Notes: generated by a model not told the origin, from the letters alone. DNA of 64,000 nucleotides from Sporosarcina sp. (GCF_029257255.1 NZ_JARICI010000018.1:1-64000), one strand, 5' to 3'. Shown: positions 39,228 through 49,372, counted from the stretch's first letter. Made by a program: numbers and translations.

Positions 39228-40481
39228 TTGAAACCTGTATGGATTAAACATGCAAAAGAATTGGCAACAATTGCCGGATTCAATGGACCGCGTAAAGGCA
39301 AGGAAATGTCTGACTTAGCGATTATTGAGGACGGCAGTGTTTGGATGGAAAACGGGAAAATTGCTGCGGTAGGTACAACAGCAGAACTGGAAGCACAATA
39401 TGCTGATCGTGCAAATGAAGCAGAAGTAGTGGATGCGACAGGACGCCTGGTAACACCGGGCCTCGTCGATCCACACACACATGTCGTATATGGCGGAAGC
39501 CGCGAACGCGAGTTTGAAATGCGTTTGGAAGGTTCCACTTATATGGATATTATGAATGCAGGCGGTGGAATTCACGCGACGTCCCGCATGACACGCGAAG
39601 CAACGGAAGACGAATTGGTCGAGCAGGCCTCACGCCGTTTGGATTCATTTGCTAAACACGGTGTTACAACAGTAGAAGGGAAGAGCGGCTACGGACTTGA
39701 TTTGGAGACGGAGCTAAAGCAATTGCGCGCGGCGAAACGTTTGAATGAACAGCATGCAGTCGAGATTGTTCCTACATTCATGGGCGCTCACGCGGTACCG
39801 ACGGATTATAAAGGTAAAGAAGATGAATTTGTTGACCTGGTTGTCAATGAAATGTTGCCGGTCGTAGCAGAAGAAAAACTGGCAATCTTCAATGATGTGT
39901 TCTGTGAATTGGATGTATTCACACCTGAACAATCTGAACGTATTTTGGAAGCAGGGAAAAAGCTTGGCTTAATCCCGAAAATCCATGCGGATGAAATTGC
40001 TTCATACGGCGGCGCTGAGCTGGCTGCTAAAGTAGGCGCAATTTCAGCAGAACATTTATTGAAAGCATCTGAACAAGGCATTAAAGATATGGCGGAAGCC
40101 GGCGTAATTGCCTGCCTGTTGCCTGCGACTGCACTGTATTTACGTGAAGAAGCAGCGCAGGGACGTCATATGATTGATTCAGGAATGGCAGTGGCAATTT
40201 CTACTGACTGCAACCCGGGTTCTTCTCCGACAACTTCTATGCCGCTTGTCATGAACTTGGCTTGCATTTCGATGCGCATGACGCCTGCAGAAGCGTTAGT
40301 TGCCGCAACGATCAACGCAGCCAGCGCGATTAAAGTAGAAGACCGCGCAGGTTCATTGGAAGTTGGAAAGCAAGGAGATGTCGTGATGTGGGACATTGGA
40401 AGCTATCAGGAATTGCAGTACCTATTCGGTGTCAATCATGTAGATAAGGTTTGGAAAGAAGGCCGCAAAATCGTCGGTTGA
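39228..40481 (+). CDS. hutI: Imidazolonepropionase
   Basis: VTPGLVDPHTHVVYGGSREREFEMR; KSGYGLDLETELKQLRA; TTG start. Confidence 0.97.
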   Translation: MKPVWIKHAKELATIAGFNGPRKGKEMSDLAIIEDGSVWMENGKIAAVGTTAELEAQYADRANEAEVVDATGRLVTPGLVDPHTHVVYGGSREREFEMRLEGSTYMDIMNAGGGIHATSRMTREATEDELVEQASRRLDSFAKHGVTTVEGKSGYGLDLETELKQLRAAKRLNEQHAVEIVPTFMGAHAVPTDYKGKEDEFVDLVVNEMLPVVAEEKLAIFNDVFCELDVFTPEQSERILEAGKKLGLIPKIHADEIASYGGAELAAKVGAISAEHLLKASEQGIKDMAEAGVIACLLPATALYLREEAAQGRHMIDSGMAVAISTDCNPGSSPTTSMPLVMNLACISMRMTPAEALVAATINAASAIKVEDRAGSLEVGKQGDVVMWDIGSYQELQYLFGVNHVDKVWKEGRKIVG

Positions 40482-40493
40482 TCAATGAATAAA

Positions 40494-40530
40494 CTGTGCA
40501 AAGGCGTAAAAAAACGTCTTTGCACAGTAT
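40494..40530 (+). terminator. Terminator-like hairpin after hutI
   Basis: CTGTGCAAAGGCG...CGTCTTTGCACAG. Confidence 0.6.
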
Positions 40531-40571
40531 TTTCCTATTTGGATCCAGACAACTAAGAGGGGTGAAGAGAA

Positions 40572-41891
40572 ATGCAACAAGTGAAAGAACATACATCGAG
40601 TAAAGTGACCCCGGGCATGTGGAAGTTTTTCGTATACAGTGCAATTGGTGCCTTTATGTTTTTCGTGCCCGTCACCATTGATGGTAAAGACTCGATTATG
40701 CTAGATCACATCGTAACTTGGTTTCAGACGAATGTAAGCGCTGTCCTGCCGTATTATGCGCTACTTATTTTATTGGCGGGTGCAGTCTATCCATTTATTT
40801 CGGGCACGTGGAAAAAATCATCAGTAGATATAGTGTTCTCCATTTTTAAAGTGCTTGGATTAGGAGTAGGGATTCTTCTGATTTTCAATATCGGGCCAGC
40901 CTGGTTATTTGAAGCGGATATGGGGCCATTTCTCCTCGAAAAATTAGTAATTCCTGTTAGCCTGTTGGTTCCAATCGGTGCGATTTTCCTTGCACTGCTG
41001 GTCAGCTATGGGTTGCTGGAGTTTATTGGAGTGCTGATGCAGCCTGTTATGCGTCCTATATGGAAAACCCCGGGACGCTCGGCCGTTGATGCAGTCGCAT
41101 CTTTCGTCGGTTCCTATTCACTTGGCCTTCTGATCACCAATCGTGTTTATAAAGAAGGGAAGTACACAGAGAAAGAAGCCGCAATCATTGCAACAGGCTT
41201 TTCCACTGTTTCTGCCACATTTATGGTCGTCATTGCAAAAACGCTGGATATCATGAGTATATGGAATCTGTATTTCTGGATTGCATTAGTTGTGACGTTC
41301 ATCGTAACAGGAGTAACAGTCCGTATTTGGCCGCTCGCTTCAATGAAGGACGATTATTACGAAGGTTCTGAACCTCAGCCGGAAATGAAACCGGAAGGCA
41401 GCCGTTTTGCTGCTGCCTGGAATGAAGCGATGGAAACAGTTTCAACTGCTCCCGGTATTGTAAGAAATATAGGGATCAACGTAAAAGACGGATTGATGAT
41501 GACGATGGCTATTCTGCCTTCTATTTTGTCAATCGGCTTACTTGGTTTAGTGTTGGCTGAATTTACGCCGGTATTTGACTGGATAGGCTATATTTTCTAT
41601 CCATTTACATACTTGATGCAAGTGCCCGAGCCAATGCTGGTAGCAAAAGCCAGTGCTCTTGGTATTGCGGAGGTATTCTTACCAGCTTTGCTTGTTACGA
41701 AATCTGTATTGGTTTCCAAATTCATCATAGCGGTAGTTTCGGTTTCAGGTATCATATTCTTCTCTGCGCTCGTTCCTTGTATTGTCGCAACGGAGATTCC
41801 GATTTCTATTCCGAAGCTAATCATCATTTGGGTGCAACGTGTTATTTTGACAATTATTATCGTGACCCCAATTGCTTTTTTAGTACTGTAA
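40572..41891 (+). CDS. YjiH-type nucleoside-recognition/gate-domain membrane protein
   Basis: Multi-TM; KTPGRSAVDAVASFVGSYSLGLLITNRVYKEGKYTEKEAAIIATGFSTVSATFMVVIA. Confidence 0.82.
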   Translation: MQQVKEHTSSKVTPGMWKFFVYSAIGAFMFFVPVTIDGKDSIMLDHIVTWFQTNVSAVLPYYALLILLAGAVYPFISGTWKKSSVDIVFSIFKVLGLGVGILLIFNIGPAWLFEADMGPFLLEKLVIPVSLLVPIGAIFLALLVSYGLLEFIGVLMQPVMRPIWKTPGRSAVDAVASFVGSYSLGLLITNRVYKEGKYTEKEAAIIATGFSTVSATFMVVIAKTLDIMSIWNLYFWIALVVTFIVTGVTVRIWPLASMKDDYYEGSEPQPEMKPEGSRFAAAWNEAMETVSTAPGIVRNIGINVKDGLMMTMAILPSILSIGLLGLVLAEFTPVFDWIGYIFYPFTYLMQVPEPMLVAKASALGIAEVFLPALLVTKSVLVSKFIIAVVSVSGIIFFSALVPCIVATEIPISIPKLIIIWVQRVILTIIIVTPIAFLVL

Positions 41892-41896
41892 TATGA

Positions 41897-41928
41897 AAAC
41901 CCTTTCATCACTTGATGAGAGGGTTTTT
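41897..41928 (+). terminator. Terminator
   Basis: AAAACCCTTTCATC...GATGAGAGGGTTTTT. Confidence 0.8.
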
Positions 41929-42033
41929 AGCATTTTTACTGACAACAAGCTGCAGATCATTGCTCTCGTTTACACAACTAAGTATAAACGAATATATGAT
42001 ATACTCTACCTATATTTGAAGGGTGGAGTGAAG

Positions 42034-42735
42034 ATGGCACCAAAAAACTCAGACCGTTTTATTGTAGCGTATAATCGAATAGACAAATCTTTAGCTAAAA
42101 TTACTGATATGCCGAGTCATTTTTCATTTTCGAGGAAAATCGACAAAGCGAAAGTAAAGAATGTACTTATTAGAAATTATGAGGATGAACTGCATGAGTT
42201 TGGCAGTCTGCGGAATGCAATCGTACATAATCGAACCGGACTGGATTATGCAATTGCGGAGCCCCACGATACCATCGTGGAGATGATTGAAACGATTGAA
42301 GAAAAATTATCGAATCCACTGACTGTAGAAGATTTATTTAAAAGGAAAGTACATACATTACAGTCGACAGAGTCATTGGCTGCGGGTCTGAAATTAGTAA
42401 GAGAAAAGAAGTTTAATCAGCTGCCCGTTTATCTGAAAAATGAATTTGTTGGATTGATTACTGCAGAGGGCATAATGAACTGGCTGGCAGATCAGGAAAA
42501 TGAAAACATTTCCCGGGAAATACCGACATTATTTGACATCCTTACTCATGAAAAACGTAAAAATACGTTTAGGTTTATAAAAAGTACATTATCTGTCTAT
42601 GAAGCTGAAGAATATTTCAGGAAATCTATTATTTCCGGTAATCGACTGGAAGCTTTACTGATTACTGAGCAAGGTGGAAAAGATGAAAAACTGATAGGCA
42701 TTGTGACGCCAATTGATTTGTTGAAGATAGATTGA
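42034..42735 (+). CDS. CBS-domain protein
   Basis: Two CBS-like repeats (VHTLQSTESLAAGLKLVREKKFNQLPVYLKNEFVGLIT...); ATG 42034. Confidence 0.75.
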   Translation: MAPKNSDRFIVAYNRIDKSLAKITDMPSHFSFSRKIDKAKVKNVLIRNYEDELHEFGSLRNAIVHNRTGLDYAIAEPHDTIVEMIETIEEKLSNPLTVEDLFKRKVHTLQSTESLAAGLKLVREKKFNQLPVYLKNEFVGLITAEGIMNWLADQENENISREIPTLFDILTHEKRKNTFRFIKSTLSVYEAEEYFRKSIISGNRLEALLITEQGGKDEKLIGIVTPIDLLKID

Positions 42736-42754
42736 ATGAGAAAAGGTGAACAGT

Positions 42755-43498
42755 ATGAATACCGAATGGACAGCTTCACTTTACGAACCTGCGCTTCATT
42801 TTCAGCGCGTTTCTTTTGGAACGGCAACTACAAAAATAATTGATGAAGTGACGGGTTCTTTCCCAAAACAGCAAATTACGGTCTTGGTCGGTCCTTCCGG
42901 TGCAGGTAAAACGACATTGTTGAAGTTATGCAATGGGTTATTAAATCCCACAAGCGGAGAAATTTATTTGGAAGGTAAGCCCATTAAAGAGATGGCACCT
43001 ACAGACTTGCGTCGCCGGGCGGGAATAGTTCTGCAGCAAACACCTATGATTGACGGTAGTGTGTATGATAATTTAGCGCTAACTTTGCGTCTTCAAGGAA
43101 AGGAATTAAGCCAAGAAGAAGCTTACGATATTTTGGATCAAGTAGGACTTGAACGTAAATATTTGCAGAGTGACAGTGACAGTCTCTCTGGGGGACAGCG
43201 TCAGAAAGTGTCGATTGCCCGTACGCTGTTGAATAAATCCGAAATTTTATTGCTTGATGAAATTACTTCAGCCCTTGATCCTTCTTCATTGCATGAAGTG
43301 GAGGAATTGATTCGGAATTTACATAAAGTTTATGGGATTACGGTTGTTTGGATTACACATAATTTAGAACAGGCAAGGCGAATGGGGCATTATGCGTGGA
43401 TTATGATGGACGGAAAAGTGAAAGAGACTGGCGAAATCTCCGTTTTAGAGCATTCCGAAAAGCCTGAAGTTCAAAGCTTTTTGAGAGGAGATTATTAA
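42755..43498 (+). CDS. ABC transporter ATP-binding protein (FetA-like)
   Basis: VGPSGAGKTTLLKLCNGL; LSGGQRQKVSIARTLL; paired with FetB-like permease. Confidence 0.9.
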   Translation: MNTEWTASLYEPALHFQRVSFGTATTKIIDEVTGSFPKQQITVLVGPSGAGKTTLLKLCNGLLNPTSGEIYLEGKPIKEMAPTDLRRRAGIVLQQTPMIDGSVYDNLALTLRLQGKELSQEEAYDILDQVGLERKYLQSDSDSLSGGQRQKVSIARTLLNKSEILLLDEITSALDPSSLHEVEELIRNLHKVYGITVVWITHNLEQARRMGHYAWIMMDGKVKETGEISVLEHSEKPEVQSFLRGDY

Positions 43499-44262
43499 TG
43501 ACAACTACTGCCTTATTGCTGACGCTGGTTTTTGTATTCATACCGATTATTTTGTCGAAAACACTCGGGCTGCAGCTCGAAAAAGATACGATCGTCGCTA
43601 CTGTTCGCTCCACTGTTCAGTTGCTGCTTGTTGGCTTTGTCTTGAAATTTGTCTTTGATTCAGAAAGTTATCTGTTCATCTTTTTGATGGTTGCGCTTAT
43701 GATCGCAGCTGCTGTCCAAAATGCCCGCAAAAAAGGTCAGCAAATCAGGGGGATTACTTGGAAGCTGGCTGTTACGTTCATTTTTCTGGAGGTGCTGACA
43801 CAGGGGATTTTGCTTGGCTTTGCTATAGTTCCTGCAACAGCACAGTACATTATTTCATTGACAGGCATGGTGATTGGAAACTCCATGGTATTGGCCATTC
43901 TGTTTCTCAACCGTTTTGTAGCGGAAGTAGAGACGCACCGTGCGGAAAGTGAACTGATCCTCTCTTTAGGAGGCACACCGAAACAAGCGATCCACCGTCA
44001 GTTGATCCGATCTATACAAGCAAGTATGATCCCGACGATAGAAAGTCAAAAAACGATTGGTCTTGTACAGCTGCCAGGTATGATGAGCGGACAGATTATC
44101 GCAGGGGCAGACCCTTTAGAAGCAGTGCAATTTCAATTGCTTGTCGTCTTTCTTTTATTGACAACAGCTGCCTTAACTAGTGTTTGTTTAGGCTTATTAT
44201 CTTATCCAACACTATTCAATGAACGCATGCAGATGATTCAAAAAGAACCTGCTGACAAATGA
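43498..44262 (+). CDS. FetB-like (UPF0014) ABC permease
   Basis: LGLQLEKDTIVATVRSTVQLLLVGFVL; LPGMMSGQIIAGADPLEAVQFQLLV. Confidence 0.9.
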   Translation: MTTTALLLTLVFVFIPIILSKTLGLQLEKDTIVATVRSTVQLLLVGFVLKFVFDSESYLFIFLMVALMIAAAVQNARKKGQQIRGITWKLAVTFIFLEVLTQGILLGFAIVPATAQYIISLTGMVIGNSMVLAILFLNRFVAEVETHRAESELILSLGGTPKQAIHRQLIRSIQASMIPTIESQKTIGLVQLPGMMSGQIIAGADPLEAVQFQLLVVFLLLTTAALTSVCLGLLSYPTLFNERMQMIQKEPADK

Positions 44263-44264
44263 AA

Positions 44265-45455
44265 TCATTTGGTCAGCAGTTTTGAAAGCGGATAAATCCC
44301 GATGCTTTGAACGACAAGTGAAAGAAATACTACAGCGAATCCGAGCGAGACCAGCATATTTGCTTGTTCATCTGCGCTGTCTGCTAAACTCAGAAGCAGG
44401 AAAATGGACATAGTTCCCCGTATGCCTGCCCAGGATAAGAGTGTAGCTTTTTTGAAATCCAGCAGTTTGCGGTATCCGGAGAAAATCTGCATCGTTCCCG
44501 AGATGACAGCAAATCGGATGAGCAGAGAAATGACGAATATTCCTGTTGCCAGCAGCCAATTAGTATACGGCATCAAATAACCGGTTGCCGTCATGCCAAT
44601 AACAAGAAATAAAACGGAGAGCAGCGCCGGTTCTGCCACTTCCCAAAAACCATTTAGCGAACCACGATACTCCTCTTCACGTGAAGTACGTTCCAACTCA
44701 GCAGAAAGCATGATTCCCGCAGCAACAGTCGCAAGCACTCCAGAAAACCCCAAAGCTTCCGCCAGATGAAATGCGCCATATGCAATCACAATACTCAGCA
44801 GCACTTGATTCTCTCGCTCAGCAGAAATGTGAATGGCCTTACTGATTAGCCACCCCGCTGCCAGACACGTACCAATTCCTCCAATCGAAACAGAAAAAAA
44901 CTTCCCAACAAATGACCAGAAAATAAAATCCTGCTGCTCAGTAAACATCGTCAACAAGACAGTAAACAGCACGACACTCGTCCCGTTATTGATCATGGAT
45001 TCGCCATCCACGATTTCAGAAACAGAAGGATCATCCAATGATTTTTCTAAGATGGAGACAACGGAAACAGGATCAGTCGGTGTCAAAATCGATGCGATCA
45101 ATAAAGCGCCGACGAGAGAGAGGTTGATCAATGGAGAGCTGATCCAGTAGATGACCACTCCTAATATAATGGCTGTAGCAAGAAGGCCTACAGTACTTAA
45201 CGTCCCGATGATCACTGCGTGTTTCTTCAGTGATTTTGCTGAATAATGATAGGCTGATACAAATAATAATCCGGGCAGAAAAATATCATAAATGACTTCT
45301 TTTGATACGGAAATAGTAGAAAAAAAGGGGAGGAAGGACAGATCAAAACCAATTGCTGTCAAGAAAACAGGAAGCGGAAAGTTCTTCTGTTTTCGGTCAA
45401 TTGTCATTGCAATATAACCTATTGAAAGTAATACCAACACTTGAATAACATCCAT
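44265..45455 (-). CDS. Na+/H+ antiporter, CPA1/NhaP-type
   Basis: SILTPTDPVSVVSILEKS; SWAGIRGTMSIFLLLSLA; ATG 45455 with GGAGTGAAG RBS. Confidence 0.88.
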   Translation of the reverse strand: MDVIQVLVLLSIGYIAMTIDRKQKNFPLPVFLTAIGFDLSFLPFFSTISVSKEVIYDIFLPGLLFVSAYHYSAKSLKKHAVIIGTLSTVGLLATAIILGVVIYWISSPLINLSLVGALLIASILTPTDPVSVVSILEKSLDDPSVSEIVDGESMINNGTSVVLFTVLLTMFTEQQDFIFWSFVGKFFSVSIGGIGTCLAAGWLISKAIHISAERENQVLLSIVIAYGAFHLAEALGFSGVLATVAAGIMLSAELERTSREEEYRGSLNGFWEVAEPALLSVLFLVIGMTATGYLMPYTNWLLATGIFVISLLIRFAVISGTMQIFSGYRKLLDFKKATLLSWAGIRGTMSIFLLLSLADSADEQANMLVSLGFAVVFLSLVVQSIGIYPLSKLLTK

Positions 45456-45667
45456 CCGTACTTCACTCCTCTCTGTATATTTCTTTAATCTCTCTAGTGT
45501 TCTCTTTCCCTGCTCATCATTGTCAAAAACAAAGTTTGCATCTTCCAGTACGTTGATTTCCGTTCCGGGCGGCCCGCGGTAAGTCACCTGGAGCACGTTT
45601 TTGTCTCTCGCTGCATGCACTCATCATCTATAGTCTTATTGAATCATAATGTGAATTCTAGTTGACA

Positions 45668-45717
45668 ACGATTCTCATTATCAATTAAGATGATTACCAA
45701 TGAGAAACGTTCTCATT
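45668..45717. promoter_or_regulatory. Fur-box region (two sites)
   Basis: AACGATTCTCATTATCAATT and AATGAGAA-ACG-TTCTCATT (perfect 8-3-8 inverted repeat, 45699-45717) upstream of siderophore/heme-type ABC genes. Confidence 0.85.
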
Positions 45718-45740
45718 AAAACAAGGGGGTAAAGAGAGAA

Positions 45741-46712
45741 ATGAAAAAACTAGCAAGTGTATGTAGTGTGCTCATGCTGCTGTTTGTCTTAAGTGCATGC
45801 GGTACAGAAAAAGATAAAGCAGATGATAAAGCAGCCGCAACTGCTGTAAAAGCGGAAGAGCCTGCTGCAAATGAATCTGCGGTAGAAGTGACTGATATGA
45901 CGGGGCAGACGTTGACATTTGAGAAAACGCCTTCATCTGTTGCCACATTGAGCTCAGGAGATCTCGATATGCTACTGGCACTTGGAGTAAAAGTAGCGGG
46001 CCGTCCTACAGTACAGGGAGCACCAATTAAAGAGTTGGAAGGGATTGCTGAAATCGGAAATCCGCATCAGCCGAATTTCGAGAAGATTGCAGAGATTAAT
46101 CCGGAAGTATTAATTGCAGCTCCAAGTTTCAAGCAGCATGAGGAGAACATGAAGCGTCAGGGTACAGAAATTGTTTACACAGCTGCTAATTCCGTGGAAG
46201 ACATTACACAGACGATTGAGTTGTTTGGCCAGTTATTTAATAAAGAAAATGAAGCAAAAGCTATTCAAGATAAAATTTCAAAAGAGATTGAGCAGAGCAC
46301 AGAGCAAAAAGCAGAAGCTGTGAAGACATTGCTCGTTTACGGAGCTCCGGGAACTTATATGGTGGCACTACCGAACTCGCTGTCAGGCAATTTATTGGAA
46401 TTGGCGGGGGGAGAAAATATCGCCAGTGACTTCCCGAATGAAGAAAAATATCCGCAGTATGCCAGCTTAAGTGTAGAAAAAATCATTGAGCGCAATCCAG
46501 AAATGGTGATGTTGATTACACACGGTGAGCCGGAAGCGGTGAAAGCAGCTTTTGAAGGGGAAATGTTGAAGAATCCGGCGTGGAAAAGCCTGGACGCAGT
46601 AAAAGCAGGCAATGTGATTGTTTTGCCTTCTCACTTATTTGGAACGAATCCAGGAACAAAAGTAGTGGAAGCACTAAATGTAATGAAAGACAGCTTAGGA
46701 CAGGTTAAATAA
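45741..46712 (+). CDS. Heme/siderophore ABC transporter substrate-binding lipoprotein (IsdE/HtsA-like)
   Basis: LSACG lipobox; VEVTDMTGQTLTFEKTPSSVATLSSGDLDMLLALG; Fur box. Confidence 0.9.
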   Translation: MKKLASVCSVLMLLFVLSACGTEKDKADDKAAATAVKAEEPAANESAVEVTDMTGQTLTFEKTPSSVATLSSGDLDMLLALGVKVAGRPTVQGAPIKELEGIAEIGNPHQPNFEKIAEINPEVLIAAPSFKQHEENMKRQGTEIVYTAANSVEDITQTIELFGQLFNKENEAKAIQDKISKEIEQSTEQKAEAVKTLLVYGAPGTYMVALPNSLSGNLLELAGGENIASDFPNEEKYPQYASLSVEKIIERNPEMVMLITHGEPEAVKAAFEGEMLKNPAWKSLDAVKAGNVIVLPSHLFGTNPGTKVVEALNVMKDSLGQVK

Positions 46713-46713
46713 G

Positions 46714-47748
46714 ATGATTGCTGCTTCAGAAAAAACGCAGACAGAACGCCATCCACTTGCCAGAAAGCGCTTCATCGTACTTGTGACTTGCAGCAGTTTG
46801 CTGGTGATCGCAGCGATGGTCAGTTTAATAATCGGTCCTGTGTCATTCTCCATGCAGGAAATCTGGAATGGCATTTTTCAAGCGAATGACACGATGGAAC
46901 GACGGATTGTCTGGGAACTGCGGTTTCCGCGTGTATTGGTCGGTATGATTGTAGGAATCAGCCTGGCCGTGTCGGGTGCGATTCTTCAGGGAATTATGCG
47001 CAATCCGCTGGCGGATCCCGGAATCATCGGTGTCTCTTCAGGGGCAGGACTCTCGGCTACCGCCATCATGATCATTTTTCCGGCATACATCATGTTCCTG
47101 CCGCTCGCCGCATTTTTAGGCGCATTGATCACGGCGCTGGTCGTTTACGCTCTGTCATGGAGAGGCGGCGCTTCTCCTTTGCGGATTATTCTCGTTGGTG
47201 TCGCAATTAATGCCGTCATCGGTGCGTTTATGAGTGCGTTGATGCTGCTTTACAGCGATCGTGTGCAAGCTGTTTTACCTTGGCTTGCGGGAGGCATCGC
47301 AGGTGTCGGCTGGGTGCAGTTTGAGATGATCATTTATTATGCCATTGCCGCATTTGTGCTCGCTGTCTTTTCGGTCAAGCATATCCGAATTTTACGCCTT
47401 GGAGATGAAGTAGCGAAACTGCTTGGGCATAATGTGGAGCGCAGCCGGTTCTTTCTGATTGTGCTCAGTACGCTGCTTGCCGGTATGGCGGTCAGTGTAT
47501 CGGGTCTGATAGGGTTCGTGGGACTTGTGGTTCCGCACATTATGCGGACGATTGTCGGGGGAGATTACCGATTTCTTCTGCCCGCTTCTGCGCTTGGCGG
47601 AGGGTTGCTTGTCATCGTAGCAGATACGATTGCCCGGACAGCATTCAATCCGATTGAACTGCCTGTCGGTATCTTACTGTCATTCCTAGGCGGACCGTTC
47701 TTCTTGTATTTAATTCAAAAACGGAGGGATTCATTTGCTGATAACTAA
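46714..47748 (+). CDS. FecCD family ABC permease
   Basis: LRFPRVLVGMIVGISLAVSGAILQGIMRNPLADPGIIGVSSGAGLSA. Confidence 0.97.
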   Translation: MIAASEKTQTERHPLARKRFIVLVTCSSLLVIAAMVSLIIGPVSFSMQEIWNGIFQANDTMERRIVWELRFPRVLVGMIVGISLAVSGAILQGIMRNPLADPGIIGVSSGAGLSATAIMIIFPAYIMFLPLAAFLGALITALVVYALSWRGGASPLRIILVGVAINAVIGAFMSALMLLYSDRVQAVLPWLAGGIAGVGWVQFEMIIYYAIAAFVLAVFSVKHIRILRLGDEVAKLLGHNVERSRFFLIVLSTLLAGMAVSVSGLIGFVGLVVPHIMRTIVGGDYRFLLPASALGGGLLVIVADTIARTAFNPIELPVGILLSFLGGPFFLYLIQKRRDSFADN

Positions 47749-48526
47749 GGAACTTTCCTATCGACATTCCGCTTCTTTCGAATTATCTTCTATTAATCTT
47801 CATATTAAGCAGGGGGAAATCGTCAGTCTACTCGGTCCGAATGGTTCAGGCAAGTCCACGTTCCTTCGGCTGATATCACGGCTCATTACGCCTGGAAGTG
47901 GCGGCGTTTTACTGAATGGCGAACAATTGAAGCGAATGAAATCTCAGGAAGTAGCCAGGAATTTGGCGATGCTGCCGCAGATGCAGGATCATCAGCTCGA
48001 TGTCACAGTAGGCGAGCTTGTGGAATTCGGCAGACATCCGCATCGTTCAGGATACGGCAGAATCAGTTCCGAAGATCAGGACATTATCGACTGGGCAATC
48101 GACGTAACGAAACTCGGTGACTACAAGAATCGGATGCTGCAGTCGCTGTCAGGCGGGGAACGGCAGCGTGCGTGGATTGCCATGGCGATTGCCCAGCGGC
48201 CTAAAATTTTATTGCTGGATGAACCGACGACGTACTTAGATATTTCCCATCAGCTGGAAGTAATGGAGCTGGTGACGGAGCTGAATGAAACGTACGGGAT
48301 GACAGTCGTCATGGTGCTGCATGATATCAATCAGGCAGCGAGCTACAGTGACCGGTTGATTGTATTGAAAGACGGTACTGTTCGGTTTGACGGAATCCCG
48401 CAATGCGTTTTGTGCAAAGATATGTTTCATTCGATATTTGAAATTGATGCGGAAATTTTCATGAAGAATGGCAAATGCTTTTTCACACCAAGCAAATTGC
48501 GAAAGGGAGAATGTTATGAGAGCTGA
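47735..48526 (+). CDS. Heme/siderophore ABC ATP-binding protein
   Basis: LLGPNGSGKSTFLRLISRLI; LSGGERQRAWIAMAIAQRPKILLLDEPTTYLDI; TTG start. Confidence 0.97.
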   Translation: MLITKELSYRHSASFELSSINLHIKQGEIVSLLGPNGSGKSTFLRLISRLITPGSGGVLLNGEQLKRMKSQEVARNLAMLPQMQDHQLDVTVGELVEFGRHPHRSGYGRISSEDQDIIDWAIDVTKLGDYKNRMLQSLSGGERQRAWIAMAIAQRPKILLLDEPTTYLDISHQLEVMELVTELNETYGMTVVMVLHDINQAASYSDRLIVLKDGTVRFDGIPQCVLCKDMFHSIFEIDAEIFMKNGKCFFTPSKLRKGECYES

Positions 48527-48935
48527 GGGGGAAAAGAAACAACCGATTGATCAGGCGTTAGTAAGGCAATATGTAATTGCAGCACACGGGAATTTTGTAG
48601 AAGTAGAAAAACTGGTCGGTCAGGAACCTGATTTGGTGCATGCCGTGATGAATTGGGGCGGCGATGACTGGGAGAGTGGTTTAGGGGCGGCCGCACACAC
48701 AGGGAATCGTGATATAGTGGAGTTTTTATTGGCACGGGGTGCACGCATGGATATTTTTGCGGCGGCGATGCTCGGTGAAGTGGAAATCGTAAAGTCGATG
48801 CTGAAATGGTATCCAAACTGGAACGAATTAAAAGGACCGCATGGCATACCGTTGTTGCGTCATGCAGCAGCAGGCGGCGAACAGGCGGCATCTGTCCTAG
48901 AATACTTACAAACAATGAAATTGGAGGCCGTATAA
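48516..48935 (+). CDS. Small ankyrin-repeat-like protein in heme operon
   Basis: GLGAAAHTGNRDIVEFLLARGARMDIFAAAMLGEVEIVKSML ankyrin-like; overlaps ATPase stop. Confidence 0.78.
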   Translation: MRAEGEKKQPIDQALVRQYVIAAHGNFVEVEKLVGQEPDLVHAVMNWGGDDWESGLGAAAHTGNRDIVEFLLARGARMDIFAAAMLGEVEIVKSMLKWYPNWNELKGPHGIPLLRHAAAGGEQAASVLEYLQTMKLEAV

Positions 48936-49276
48936 TGCAGAAGATGACAGCAATTAATACGATATTTGTGGAAAAAGGCAAAGGAGAGCAGATAACTGCA
49001 AGATTTGAAAAAGCGAAAGCAGTGCACACATTTGAGGGCTTTATTCGCATGGAAGTTTTGCTCAGTGAAGATGCAGAAGACCGGGATGAAGTGAAAGTCT
49101 GTACGACTTGGGAAGACCGAAAGTATTTCGACAACTGGCTGCACAGCCGGGAAAATGAAAAATCTCATAACGCCAAATCTCCGTCTGCGGAGAAGAGCCC
49201 GATTCTCGGTAATGAATTGACGACATTTGCTGTGAAAGTACAGCATCTTCCGGCTGAGGCTGAGAAAGCCAAGTAA
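48935..49276 (+). CDS. IsdG/HmoA-like antibiotic biosynthesis monooxygenase fold protein (heme-degrading type)
   Basis: NTIFVEKGKGEQI, FEGFIRMEVLLSE, TTWEDRKYFDNWLHSRENEKSH: candidate N/W/H triad. Confidence 0.82.
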   Translation: MQKMTAINTIFVEKGKGEQITARFEKAKAVHTFEGFIRMEVLLSEDAEDRDEVKVCTTWEDRKYFDNWLHSRENEKSHNAKSPSAEKSPILGNELTTFAVKVQHLPAEAEKAK

Positions 49277-49322
49277 CCAGTGTTGAGGCAGGTTCGTACA
49301 TACGAATCTGCTGTCCTGAAAT

Positions 49323-49372
49323 TTCCGAATGTGATCTATGCATCTTTTCGGATGTATAGATGGCTTTCGGAA
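49323..49372. repeat. Nested inverted repeat
   Basis: TTCCGAA-ATCTATGCATC-loop-GATGTATAGAT-TTCGGAA. Confidence 0.6.

Noticed and set aside
45456-45620. N-terminal extension of the Na+/H+ antiporter ORF (MHAARDKNVLQ...)
   Set aside because: ATG at 45455 has a good RBS and starts at the first TM helix; the extension is not antiporter-like. Could be a remnant of another gene but unsupported.
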